A stretch of 13,161 nt of DNA from an uncultured Atopobiaceae bacterium (GCA_900770865.1 CAAGLU010000360.1:1-13161); one strand, 5' to 3'. Positions 1-5,997 are shown, numbered from the stretch's first letter. The notes: a model not told the origin generated them from the sequence alone. Numbers and translations are program-made.

Positions 1-2318
1 CGCAGCGCGTCGGCGGCCAGCGCCCAGCGGTCCATGTGGTTCAGGCGCAGCATGTCGTACGGCGTGGTCGTGGAGCCCTGCTCCTCGTAGCCGTGGACGT
101 GGAAGTTGTCGTGGTTCGGGCGGTCCCAGATGAGGCGGCGGACCGTGCCAGGATAGGCGTGGAAGGCAAAGAGCACGGGCTTGTCGGCCGTGAAGAGCGC
201 CGTGAACTGCTCGTCAGAGAGGGCCTCGTCGTTCTCGGAGGCGTTCTGAATCTTGAGCAGCTCGACCACGTTGACCAGGCGGCACTTCACGCCCAGCTTG
301 TCGAGAAGCTCGAGGGCGGCCATGGTCTCCTGCGTGGGCACGTCGCCGCAGCAGCCGAGGACGATGTCGGGCTCCTCGCCGTCTGCGGTGTTGGACGCCC
401 ACTTCCACTCGGCGGCGCCAGCCGCGAGCTCCTCGCGGGCCTCGTCAAGCGTGACCCACGTGGGGGCGGGCTGCTTGCCGGCAAAGACCGCGTTCACGCA
501 GTTGGTGGACGTGTAGCAGCGCTCCGCCACGGCCAGCAGCAGGTTGGCATCGGCAGGGTAGTAGATGTTCACGACGTGGTCGTTGTTGAAGCACTTGTTG
601 AGAAGCACGTCGACGAAGCCGGGGTCCTGGTGGGAGAAGCCGTTGTGGTCCTGGCGCCAGACGTGGCTGGAGAGGAGCATGTTGAGACCGGAGATGGGCT
701 TACGCCAGGGGATCTCGCGCACAGTGGCCTCAAGCCACTTGCAGTGCTGGTTGACCATCGAGTCGACGATGTGCACAAACGACTCGTAGCTCGACCACAG
801 GCCGTGGCGACCGGTGAGGATGTAGCCCTCGAGAAGGCCCTCGCACTGGTGCTCGGAGAGCTGCTCAATGACGTTGCCCACGGGCGAGAGGTGCTCGTCG
901 TTGGCGGGGTCGTCGTTGAGGTCACCGTTGAACCACTGCTTGTCCGTCACCTGGTAGCTGGGCTGCAGACGGTTGGAAGCCGTCTCGTCGGGGCCAAAGA
1001 TGCGGAACTTGTCGCGGTTGTTGTTGATGAGCTCGGCCGTGTACTCGCCCAGCACGCGCGTGGCCTCGGTGGCACCAAAGCCGTGACCACCGTTCTTGAC
1101 GTCGATCTCGTACTTGGACGTCTCGGGGAGCTTGAGGTCCTCGAGGAGCTTGCCGCCGTTGGTGTTGGGGTTGGCGCCCAGGCGCAGCTCGCCCTGGGGC
1201 ATGAACTCGGTGACCTCGGGACGGATGGCGCCCTTCTCGTCAAAGAGGCCCTCGGGCTCGTATGACTCGAGCCAGCCCTTGAGGACCTCGAAGTGGGCCT
1301 CGGTGTCGCGGGCGGACGCCAGGGGCACCTGGTGCGCACGCCAGGAACCCTCGGTCTTCTTGCCGTCGATCTCCTTGGGGCAGGTCCAGCCCTTGGGGGT
1401 GCGGAAGATGATCATGGGGTAGAACGGGCGGGACGCCTCGCCGGCGGCCGCACGGCGCTTGATGTCGCAGATCTCGTCGAAGACTGCCTCGAGGAGCGTG
1501 GCAAAGCGACGGTGGATGGAGGCGTGGTCCTCCTCGTCAAAGCCGGCGACGAAGTTGTAGGGGTGGTAGCCCATGCCGCGGAAGAACTCGTCGCGCTCGC
1601 CGTCGGAGATGCGGGCGAGGATGGTGGGGTTGGCGATCTTGTAGCCGTTGAGGTGCAGGATCGGCAGGACGATGCCGTCCGTGAGCGGGTCCATGAACTT
1701 GTTCGTCTGCCAGCTGGTGGCAAGCGGGCCGGTCTCGGCCTCGCCGTCGCCAACCACGGCAACCGCGAGCATGCTGGGGTTGTCGAGCACGGCGCCGTAG
1801 GCGTGGGAGAGCACGTAGCCAAGCTCGCCGCCCTCATGGATGGAGCCGGGGGTCTCGGGCGCGTAGTGGCTGGGGATGCCGCCGGGGTAGGAGAACTGGC
1901 GGAAGAACTTCTGGAGGCCGGCCTCGTCATCGGTGATGTCGGGACGGATCTCGCGGTAGGTGCCGTCGAGCAGGGACTGCGCGGTGCCGGCAGGTCCGCC
2001 GTGGCCGGGGCCCATGAGGAAGATGGCGTTCTGCTGGTGGTCGCGGATGAGGCGGTTCACGTGGCCAAAGAGGAAGTTAAGGCCGGGTGTGGTGCCCCAG
2101 TGACCAACGAGGCGGTGCTTGACGTCCTCACGGGTGAAGCCGTCGGGGCCGTCCTGGTTCTTGAAGTCCGCGCGCATGAGGGGGTTGGAGCGCAGATAAA
2201 TCTGGCCAACGGACAGGTAGTTGGCGGCGCGCCAGTACTTGTCGACCCACGCGATCTCGTCCTCGCTCACCGGGCCGTTGAGCTTCTTCCAGGGAGTTCC
2301 CAACACAGGCTGAGCCAT
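1..2318 (-). CDS. xfp: Xylulose-5-phosphate/fructose-6-phosphate phosphoketolase, C-terminus cut by window edge
   Basis: ThDP-dependent cytosolic enzyme that splits xylulose-5-P (and often fructose-6-P) with phosphate into acetyl-phosphate plus glyceraldehyde-3-P (or erythrose-4-P). It is the key step of heterofermentative or bifid-type sugar catabolism. The reading begins [20 protein letters not shown] and shows family blocks in order: [11 protein letters not shown] (about 72-82), GPGHGGPA (103-110), [19 protein letters not shown] (150-168) and the ThDP-binding [14 protein letters not shown] (190-203). Further blocks include [10 protein letters not shown] and, near the C-terminal side, [19 protein letters not shown]. 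About 772 codons are present, and the family usually has about 790-825 residues, so only a short tail is missing. The ATG at 2316-2318 is preceded on the minus strand by AGAGGAGAAAG, a good ribosome binding site. The frame is intact throughout. An operator-like palindrome lies about 120 bp upstream. xfp versus xpk naming (dual or single substrate) cannot be decided from sequence alone. Confidence 0.97.
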   Translation of the reverse strand, partial: MAQPVLGTPWKKLNGPVSEDEIAWVDKYWRAANYLSVGQIYLRSNPLMRADFKNQDGPDGFTREDVKHRLVGHWGTTPGLNFLFGHVNRLIRDHQQNAIFLMGPGHGGPAGTAQSLLDGTYREIRPDITDDEAGLQKFFRQFSYPGGIPSHYAPETPGSIHEGGELGYVLSHAYGAVLDNPSMLAVAVVGDGEAETGPLATSWQTNKFMDPLTDGIVLPILHLNGYKIANPTILARISDGERDEFFRGMGYHPYNFVAGFDEEDHASIHRRFATLLEAVFDEICDIKRRAAAGEASRPFYPMIIFRTPKGWTCPKEIDGKKTEGSWRAHQVPLASARDTEAHFEVLKGWLESYEPEGLFDEKGAIRPEVTEFMPQGELRLGANPNTNGGKLLEDLKLPETSKYEIDVKNGGHGFGATEATRVLGEYTAELINNNRDKFRIFGPDETASNRLQPSYQVTDKQWFNGDLNDDPANDEHLSPVGNVIEQLSEHQCEGLLEGYILTGRHGLWSSYESFVHIVDSMVNQHCKWLEATVREIPWRKPISGLNMLLSSHVWRQDHNGFSHQDPGFVDVLLNKCFNNDHVVNIYYPADANLLLAVAERCYTSTNCVNAVFAGKQPAPTWVTLDEAREELAAGAAEWKWASNTADGEEPDIVLGCCGDVPTQETMAALELLDKLGVKCRLVNVVELLKIQNASENDEALSDEQFTALFTADKPVLFAFHAYPGTVRRLIWDRPNHDNFHVHGYEEQGSTTTPYDMLRLNHMDRWALAADAL

Positions 2319-2355
2319 TCTCTTTCTCCTCTCGCCGACGGGCCGTTGGCAAACG

Positions 2356-2396
2356 CCTCTCGGCACCGTTGGACAGACGGGCCTCTTGGCACCGTT
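2356..2396 (-). repeat. Direct repeats in the xfp 5' leader
   Basis: Two 15-mers, CCTCTCGGCACCGTT (2356-2370) and CCTCTTGGCACCGTT (2382-2396), lie 26 bp apart and match at 14 of 15 positions. In the sense of xfp mRNA they read AACGGTGCCRAGAGG. A third, degenerate unit (AACGG, then GGCGAGAGGAG) runs into the real ribosome binding site. GACGGGCC is also duplicated at 2337-2344 and 2376-2383. Each unit therefore carries an AGAGG core like the true Shine-Dalgarno. Function is unknown; a translation-control or standby element is possible, or it may be a neutral duplication. Confidence 0.6.
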
Positions 2397-2426
2397 CGCC
2401 TTCTTGTTTCTGCCACTCACAGTTGG

Positions 2427-2450
2427 AGTGTAGATGGTAAAACGTTTTAC
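2427..2450 (-). promoter_or_regulatory. LacI-type operator and candidate -10 box of xfp
   Basis: GTAAAACGTTTTAC at 2437-2450 is a perfect 14-bp palindrome with a central CG, the standard form of a LacI/GalR-family operator. Immediately downstream on the minus strand is TACACT (2427-2432), a fair -10 box. No good -35 hexamer is visible at 16-18 bp, so the promoter may be weak or need help. Transcription from here would give an xfp leader of about 100 nt. The operator would overlap the polymerase-binding region and so fits repression. The obvious candidate regulator is the LacI-family gene about 600 bp upstream; that link is inference. Confidence 0.65.
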
Positions 2451-2681
2451 TTAGACGAGAAGAATTGGGAAATCTTGACAGCGCCGCAAGTTCTGCACAA
2501 TTGACGCCCAAAGCGTGGTTTTGTACGACGCCGCTGCGAGAACTTCCCCTCCGGAGCAAATGCGACGCCCGAAGCGCCATCTCGTACGTGATTGCCGCGA
2601 TAACGCACGCTTCGGCGCGACGCGGTTCGCCGTGCAACCTCAGCCGCCTACTGCCGACGCCCCATCCGCCACCCTCTCCGC

Positions 2682-2762
2682 GGAGTTTAGCTCCTTTTCT
2701 TAATCGCACCTCACGTTTCCGCAGTTGGCTCAAAACCGTTTTAAGAAATGGAGCTAAACTCC
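2682..2762. repeat. 81-nt inverted repeat with 22-bp arms
   Basis: The arms at 2682-2703 and 2741-2762 are reverse complements at 21 of 22 positions. Each begins GGAGTTTAGCTCC when read inward and ends TTTCTTAA, and 37 nt separate them. Each outer 13-mer can also form a small GGAG/CTCC hairpin followed by a T-rich run. The odd palindrome AAAACCGTTTT (2732-2742) overlaps the inner end of the right arm. No target-site duplication is obvious. It may be a MITE-like remnant, a bidirectional terminator, or a structured RNA. Confidence 0.8.
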
Positions 2763-2885
2763 GTCGAGAAGGGCACGGCGACCCCCGTGGCGCCAGGTCC
2801 GCGTCAGGTACCACGCAACGCGACTTTCGTTTGGCAGCAGTTTTGGTTCAATTCCTTATACGTTTCCGCAGCAGGCGCAAATCTG

Positions 2886-2914
2886 TGACCTGCGGTTTCG
2901 ATGACCTGCGGTTT
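2886..2914 (+). repeat. Tandem TGACCTGCGGTTT repeat
   Basis: The 13-mer TGACCTGCGGTTT occurs at 2886-2898 and again at 2902-2914, a 16-bp period. Its core ACCTGCGGTTT reappears at about 5806-5816. A variant with one C/T difference in the wider arm lies on the opposite strand at 5889-5904. It is thus a motif shared by two intergenic regions of this window. It sits about 120 bp beyond the stop of the LacI-family gene. Function is unknown. Confidence 0.7.
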
Positions 2915-3035
2915 ATCAAACGTCGAACCGTTCGATACTTGGGGGTACCGCGAAAAACCAAAGCCCAACCGTCAATTCGCGCCAACGAACCGTACCCGGC
3001 GCCGCACGCCATTGCAGTCAGGCGCCCACTCCCCG

Positions 3036-4058
3036 CTACAACGCCCGAACACTGTCCTTCTCGACCAGCCGCGGGGTGAGTATGCGCTCGACCGGCGCCG
3101 CAGCATCAGCGTCCTCGGCGTGCTCCCCCACCCGCGCAAGCATCATCTGCACTGCGACCTCGGAGATGGCTGGCACGTTCTGCTCGATGGAGGTGAGCGC
3201 CGGCTCGAAGAGCGAGTCAGCGGCGCTGTTGTCGTAGCTCACCACCGAGAGGTCCTCGGGCACACGAAGGCCGTGCTCGTACACGCGCTTGAGAAGCCCC
3301 AGCGCAATGTTGTCGCTGCTTGCAAACGCCGCCGTGGCGTCCGTGGCGAGAAGCCCTTCGGCAGCCTGCCAGGCGTCGGGGATGTAGTAGTCGCTCTCAA
3401 AGACCAGCCCGGGGTCAAACGCAATGCCATGCTCGCCCAGGGCGCGGAGATAGCCCGCAAGGCGCAGCCTGCCAGTGTTGGAATCGGGGTTGATGATGCA
3501 CGCCACGTGTTGGTGGCCATGCCGCAGCAGGTGATCCGTGGCCAGGTAGCCGCCAAGCTCGTTGTCGTAGCGCACGCGGTCGCAGCTTACGCCATCGATA
3601 AAACGGTCAACCATCACAAGAGGGACTGGCAGCTGCGCAAGGTCGTCTATCAGCTCCTCATCAGTGGTGAACTCGTCCGAGACCACAAGGAAGATGCCAT
3701 CCACGCCGCGGTTCACCAGCAGACGGACCAGCTCCGCATCGCTCTCGGAAGAGCCCACGGAGTTGGTGATAAGAAGCAGGTAGCCCCTCTCGCGGCAGAG
3801 AACCTCGAGGTTGTTGGCAAGCGAGGCAAAGTAGCGGCTCTGGATGTTGGGCACGACCAGCCCAAACGAGTGCGACTGCTGCATCACAAGGCTGCGGGCA
3901 ATCTGGTTGGGGATGTAGTGCTTGCGCCGCGCGACCTCCTTGATGCGTCGGCGGTTCTCCTCGCTCACGCGGCACGGTCGGTTGTTGAGGACGAGAGACA
4001 CCGAGGTGGGCGAAAGCCCCACCTCGCGCGCAATGTCCTTGAGCGTGACCTTTGCCAT
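3036..4058 (-). CDS. LacI/GalR-family transcriptional regulator
   Basis: DNA-binding regulator of 340 residues, the usual length of the family. The N-terminal helix-turn-helix spans about 4-23 (VTLKDIAREVGLSPTSVSLV). A three-helix headpiece and a hinge helix follow (YIPNQIARSL, 48-57). The periplasmic-binding-protein-like effector domain runs from about 63 to the end (GLVVPNIQSRYFASL, VDGIFLVV, PLVMVDRFID, AAFASSDNIALGLL, SVVSYDNSAADSLFEPALTSIEQ). The start chosen is the ATG at 4056-4058, which gives the canonical MAKVTLKDIA with GGAGAGG upstream. An in-frame ATG 36 codons earlier adds residues that do not fit the family. The ligand is probably a sugar but cannot be named. The perfect operator before xfp, the next gene downstream on the same strand, suggests that gene as a target. 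A palindrome at 4135-4179 could serve autoregulation. Confidence 0.95.
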   Translation of the reverse strand: MAKVTLKDIAREVGLSPTSVSLVLNNRPCRVSEENRRRIKEVARRKHYIPNQIARSLVMQQSHSFGLVVPNIQSRYFASLANNLEVLCRERGYLLLITNSVGSSESDAELVRLLVNRGVDGIFLVVSDEFTTDEELIDDLAQLPVPLVMVDRFIDGVSCDRVRYDNELGGYLATDHLLRHGHQHVACIINPDSNTGRLRLAGYLRALGEHGIAFDPGLVFESDYYIPDAWQAAEGLLATDATAAFASSDNIALGLLKRVYEHGLRVPEDLSVVSYDNSAADSLFEPALTSIEQNVPAISEVAVQMMLARVGEHAEDADAAAPVERILTPRLVEKDSVRAL

Positions 4059-4134
4059 GTCGCCTCTCCGTAGTGTTTGCGAATCCCACAGGCCCCGCAT
4101 CGACAATAACGCGTCCCTCATGCTCAGTGCGAGA

Positions 4135-4179
4135 CTAGCTCCCAATTTTGGGAGATGAGCTTGCAAATTTGGGAGCTAG
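4135..4179. repeat. Inverted repeat upstream of the LacI-family gene
   Basis: Arms CTAGCTCCCAATTTT (4135-4149) and AAATTTGGGAGCTAG (4165-4179) are reverse complements at 14 of 15 positions, with a 15-nt loop. The left arm overlaps a second palindrome, CTCCCAATTTTGGGAG (4139-4154), with 7-bp arms. The element lies about 80 bp before the regulator's start, in the divergent promoter region shared with the TPR-like gene. It could be an operator or a REP-like element; there is no T-run to suggest termination. Confidence 0.7.
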
Positions 4180-4210
4180 CGCATCCGGCCGGCGCGCGCC
4201 ACACCCCGCG

Positions 4211-4241
4211 ATGAGACAAAGGGACTGTCCCTTTGTCTCAT
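4211..4241. repeat. Perfect 31-nt palindrome (REP-like)
   Basis: ATGAGACAAAGGGAC (4211-4225), one central T, then GTCCCTTTGTCTCAT (4227-4241): a perfect 15-bp stem. It lies between two divergent genes with no following T-run, so it is not a terminator. The GGGACnGTCCC core with a purine-rich arm resembles REP-type palindromes dispersed in many bacterial genomes and mobilised by REP-associated tyrosine transposases. That comparison is from memory; no such transposase is in the window. Confidence 0.8.
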
Positions 4242-4287
4242 TGGCTACACTGGTATCCGCAGTAACCCGACGTCATGCGGAGACCCC

Positions 4288-4941
4288 ATGGACTTCAACC
4301 CCATCACCATCGCGCTTATCGCTGCTGCGGCGGCCTACTTCATCGTGGAGCAGATCATGCGGAGCACGCGCCTCAACAAGTACGCGCTGCTCCTGCGCGA
4401 GGGCCGCTGCGACGAGGCGCTCGATCTTCTCGACAAGCCCGGCTCCAAGTGGCTCTACCCGCCGTTCAACAGGGAGTACATGAAGCTCAACGCCTACCTC
4501 GTGAAGGACGACGTCGAGGGTGCCTCTCGGCAGTTCGACATCCTGCTTACCATGCGCTCGTCCAAAAACCAGCGCAGCGAGGCCGTGGTGAAGGCCTACC
4601 GCTTCTACATGGAGCACGAACGCTACAAGGACGCCAAGCCGCTGCTCGAGGAGATCGAGAAGACCGCCGAGAAGCCCGTGGCCGAGGAGTCGCGCCTCAT
4701 GTGGGAGATCTTCGCCGAGAACGACACGAGCCACATCCCCGAGATGGAGAAGCAGTACGAGGAGGCAAAGGGGCCGCAGCAGCGCATGCGGCTCGCGCTG
4801 CTCATTGCCACCCAGTACGAGAACGCGCACAACAAGGCCAAGGTCGCCGAGTGGCGCAACAAGGCCAACGACGCCGCAGGCGAGCTTCAGGACATGGCGC
4901 GCCGTGCGGCAAACGGCAAGGAGAGAGGGAGCAAGAAGTAG
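4288..4941 (+). CDS. Membrane-anchored TPR-like protein of unknown function
   Basis: Protein of 217 residues. Residues 6-24 (ITIALIAAAAAYFIVEQIM) form one hydrophobic N-terminal segment without a signal-peptidase site, so the protein is probably anchored with the rest in the cytoplasm. Residues about 28-200 are charged and helical, with TPR-like alternation: YALLLREGRCDEALDLLDKP, AYLVKDDVEGASRQFDILL, YRFYMEHERYKDAKPLLEEIEK, ALLIATQYENAHNKAKVAEW. TPR-like repeats usually mediate protein-protein contact. The C-terminus is basic (AANGKERGSKK). The ATG at 4288 follows GGAG with a suitable gap. A TACACT -10-like box lies at 4246-4251 without a clear -35. It is divergent from the LacI-family gene and followed by an inverted repeat, so it is probably transcribed alone. 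I do not recognise a named family. Confidence 0.85.
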   Translation: MDFNPITIALIAAAAAYFIVEQIMRSTRLNKYALLLREGRCDEALDLLDKPGSKWLYPPFNREYMKLNAYLVKDDVEGASRQFDILLTMRSSKNQRSEAVVKAYRFYMEHERYKDAKPLLEEIEKTAEKPVAEESRLMWEIFAENDTSHIPEMEKQYEEAKGPQQRMRLALLIATQYENAHNKAKVAEWRNKANDAAGELQDMARRAANGKERGSKK

Positions 4942-4971
4942 GGGTACCTGCGCACGGAATCCCGCCTCCCT

Positions 4972-5058
4972 CTCGTTCTTTATCGGAATCCGAGAAAAGC
5001 GATTCGCACGATCTGGGCAAACGTCGGACTCGGTTCTCAAAAACCGCTAAAGAACGAG
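4972..5058. repeat. 87-nt inverted repeat with 15-bp arms
   Basis: CTCGTTCTTTATCGG (4972-4986) and CCGCTAAAGAACGAG (5044-5058) pair at 14 of 15 positions across 57 nt. A short inner pairing (CCGAG near 4988 with CTCGG near 5031) gives a possible extended fold. It lies between the TPR-like gene and the toxin-antitoxin promoter. The outer CTCGTT resembles the CTCTCGTTACAC of the large element at 11336-11577, which may or may not indicate common origin. There is no U-tract right after the stem, so terminator function is uncertain. Confidence 0.7.
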
Positions 5059-5075
5059 GGGGGTTGTCCACAGAC

Positions 5076-5120
5076 AGCCTACTTAGGCTTCAATTGCTAC
5101 AATAGAAGAAATTTCTTCTA
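5076..5120 (+). promoter_or_regulatory. Promoter and operator of the toxin-antitoxin module
   Basis: TGCTACAAT carries an extended -10 box (TACAAT, 5098-5103). No good -35 is seen. Starting on the last base of that box, TAGAAGAAATTTCTTCTA (5103-5120) is a perfect 18-bp palindrome. It covers the expected transcription start and ends 19 bp before the antitoxin ATG. A second palindrome, AGCCTACTTAGGCT (5076-5089, 6-bp arms), covers the -35 region. This layout fits conditional autorepression by the antitoxin or its toxin complex, as known for Phd/YefM systems; binding here is inferred. Confidence 0.75.
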
Positions 5121-5139
5121 CGAAGGTGAGGCGATTGCC

Positions 5140-5412
5140 ATGCCGAGGATTGTTCCCGTGAGTGACTTTCGTGCTGACATCAAGTCCGTATCGCAGTTCA
5201 CCGACGAGGGCGAAGTGGTTGTCCTCACGCAAAACGGACGTCCGAAATGGGCAATGATCGACTATGACACCTGGAATGCCGCAACAAGTGCGGAGGAGCG
5301 ATCGTTCTCGCAGGCCATCCGAGAGACCGAGAAGCGCGAAGCGGCGGGCAACCTCACCCTCCTGAGCGCGGAGGAGGCACGAGCCGCCCTCAAGGCAAGG
5401 CGGACGTCGTGA
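5140..5412 (+). CDS. Phd/YefM-family antitoxin
   Basis: Antitoxin of 90 residues, typical for the family. The N-terminal half (MPRIVPVSDFRADIKSVSQF, then EVVVLTQNGRPKWAMIDYDTWN, about 25-46) is the DNA-binding and dimerisation fold, with the signature NGRPKWAMIDYDTW like the family's NGKPvAVLi.yeeye. The C-terminal half (about 50-90) is charged and helical and would wrap the toxin. The ATG at 5140 is preceded by AAGGTGAGG. Its TGA overlaps the toxin's GTG start by four bases (GTGA), so the two are translationally coupled. It neutralises the toxin and probably represses the shared promoter through the 18-bp palindrome just upstream. Confidence 0.92.
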   Translation: MPRIVPVSDFRADIKSVSQFTDEGEVVVLTQNGRPKWAMIDYDTWNAATSAEERSFSQAIRETEKREAAGNLTLLSAEEARAALKARRTS

Positions 5413-5723
5413 AGTGCAAGGAATACCTGCTCACCGACGATGCCGTGAGGGACCTTGGCAAGCTCGAGGACTACGTGCTCACCTACCAAGATGAGCCATT
5501 TGTCGAGCACCTTGAGGACGAGTTCTTCTCCACCTTTGAGCGCCTGCTCCAAGAGGCGGAGCAGCACCCCGTCTACCAGTTTGAGCCACCGCTGCCAACG
5601 CTTCACGAGTACAGATCCGTCAACGTGTACAACTTTAAGGTCTTCTACTATATCGACGGTGAGCGCGTGATCATCTACCGCATCCGGCACCTGCTCTCCG
5701 ACTTCTCGCACGGGGCGTGGTAG
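5409..5723 (+). CDS. RelE/ParE-superfamily toxin
   Basis: Toxin of 104 residues beginning with GTG inside the antitoxin's stop codon. The N-terminal helices (VRDLGKLEDYVLTYQDEP, then LEDEFFSTFERLLQEAEQHP) precede the characteristic C-terminal sheet EYRSVNVYNFKVFYYIDGERVIIYRIRHLLSDF (about 66-98). That run, with YR, NFKVFYYID and VIIYRIRH, matches the RelE/ParE fold. Members either cleave mRNA on the ribosome (RelE/YoeB type) or poison gyrase (ParE type). The sequence alone does not decide, but a Phd/YefM partner fits both. Gene order antitoxin-toxin and the 4-base overlap are standard. No frameshift or loss is seen, so the module appears intact. Confidence 0.9.
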   Translation: MKCKEYLLTDDAVRDLGKLEDYVLTYQDEPFVEHLEDEFFSTFERLLQEAEQHPVYQFEPPLPTLHEYRSVNVYNFKVFYYIDGERVIIYRIRHLLSDFSHGAW

Positions 5724-5740
5724 GCAGCATACAGATGCGT

Positions 5741-5800
5741 TTCGGCGCATGCCGGCGCTTGTCGGCGCTTGTCGGCACTCCTCGACTCATGTCGGCCCAA
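5741..5800 (+). repeat. Degenerate 10-nt tandem repeat
   Basis: Six consecutive 10-mers follow the toxin gene: TTCGGCGCAT, GCCGGCGCTT, GTCGGCGCTT, GTCGGCACTC, CTCGACTCAT and GTCGGCCCAA (consensus GTCGGCGCTT). The second and third differ at one position, and the outer copies decay. The 10-nt spacing puts each unit on nearly the same face of the helix. It could be a slippage product or a phased protein-binding array; nothing shows which. Confidence 0.7.
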
Positions 5801-5803
5801 CAG

Positions 5804-5904
5804 AAACCTGCGGTTTAATTGCAGTCCAAGAAGGACGCTGCCGAGAAGAACACCAGGTAGCGGGCTTGCAAGCTTCTCGGTGACCGCTATTAAGCCGCAG
5901 GTTT
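5804..5904. repeat. 101-nt folded inverted repeat with ACCTGCGGTTT arms
   Basis: Arms AAACCTGCGGTTTAAT (5804-5819) and ATTAAGCCGCAGGTTT (5889-5904) pair at 15 of 16 positions. Inside is a second perfect 8-bp stem, CCGAGAAG (5841-5848) with CTTCTCGG (5873-5880). Its loop contains the 10-bp palindrome GCTTGCAAGC (5864-5873). The arm core is the same motif as the tandem repeat at 2886-2914. It lies between the convergent toxin gene and rhaD. MITE remnant, transcription-stopping fold or small RNA are all possible. Confidence 0.75.
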
Positions 5905-5949
5905 GCCGCAGTAGCGAGGGGAGCGCCGCCAAGAAGGAAAGCAGCGGCG

Positions 5950-5976
5950 CCGAGAGAAACGGGCGGCCGAAGCCGC
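5950..5976 (-). terminator. Candidate rho-independent terminator of the rha operon
   Basis: On the minus strand, GCGGC-TTCG-GCCGC (5963-5976) forms a perfect 5-bp GC stem capped by a UUCG tetraloop. It is followed by CCGTTTCTCTC, a weak pyrimidine tail. It starts about 20 bases beyond the rhaD stop. The tail is poor in T, so efficiency is uncertain. Confidence 0.5.
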
Positions 5977-5997
5977 GCGGCCCCGGGCGCCAAACCC

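Larger units (their letters stand above)
2451..3035. other. Gene-free, palindrome-rich intergenic region between xfp and the LacI-family gene
   Basis: I find no credible coding region here: the open frames have no ribosome binding site or recognisable protein and merely mirror the palindromes. Visible structure includes AAGTTCT/AGAACTT (2488-2494, 2539-2545) and CTCCGGAG (2549-2556). There is an imperfect hairpin with arms at 2562-2576 and 2608-2623 (shared core CCGAAGCG). A 22-bp-arm inverted repeat lies at 2682-2762 and a direct repeat at 2886-2914, both listed separately. The 12-mer ACGTTTCCGCAG occurs at 2713-2724 and 2860-2871, and TCGAACCGTTCGA (2923-2935) is a perfect odd palindrome. 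Together this looks like several repeat elements or a structured RNA locus. Confidence 0.6.

Noticed and set aside
36..2504. Two long plus-strand open frames (about 400 codons each) opposite the phosphoketolase gene.
   Set aside because: They are antisense shadows of a highly conserved gene in GC-rich DNA; products are Val/Gly/Ala/Leu-rich without motifs or suitable start sites.
2128..2814. Minus-strand open frame of 228 codons across the xfp start and upstream region.
   Set aside because: It crosses the xfp promoter and coding start out of frame and translates the palindromes; low-complexity Arg-rich product.
2465..3079. Plus-strand open frame of 204 codons in the intergenic region.
   Set aside because: No ribosome binding site, no recognisable domain, and the same peptide-like fragments appear on the opposite strand because of inverted repeats.
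2901..4073. Plus-strand open frame opposite the LacI-family gene.
   Set aside because: Antisense of a clear LacI-family protein; no protein features.
4059..4166. Upstream extension of the LacI-family regulator to an earlier ATG.
   Set aside because: The added 36 residues precede the canonical N-terminal HTH and run through the promoter and inverted repeat; the ATG at 4056-4058 has a binding site.
4211..4241. Perfect hairpin as a rho-independent terminator.
   Set aside because: No T-run on either side, and it lies between divergently transcribed genes.
4273..5040. Minus-strand open frame opposite the TPR-like gene.
   Set aside because: Leu/Val-rich antisense shadow without a start signal; the plus-strand gene has a proper SD and a coherent protein.
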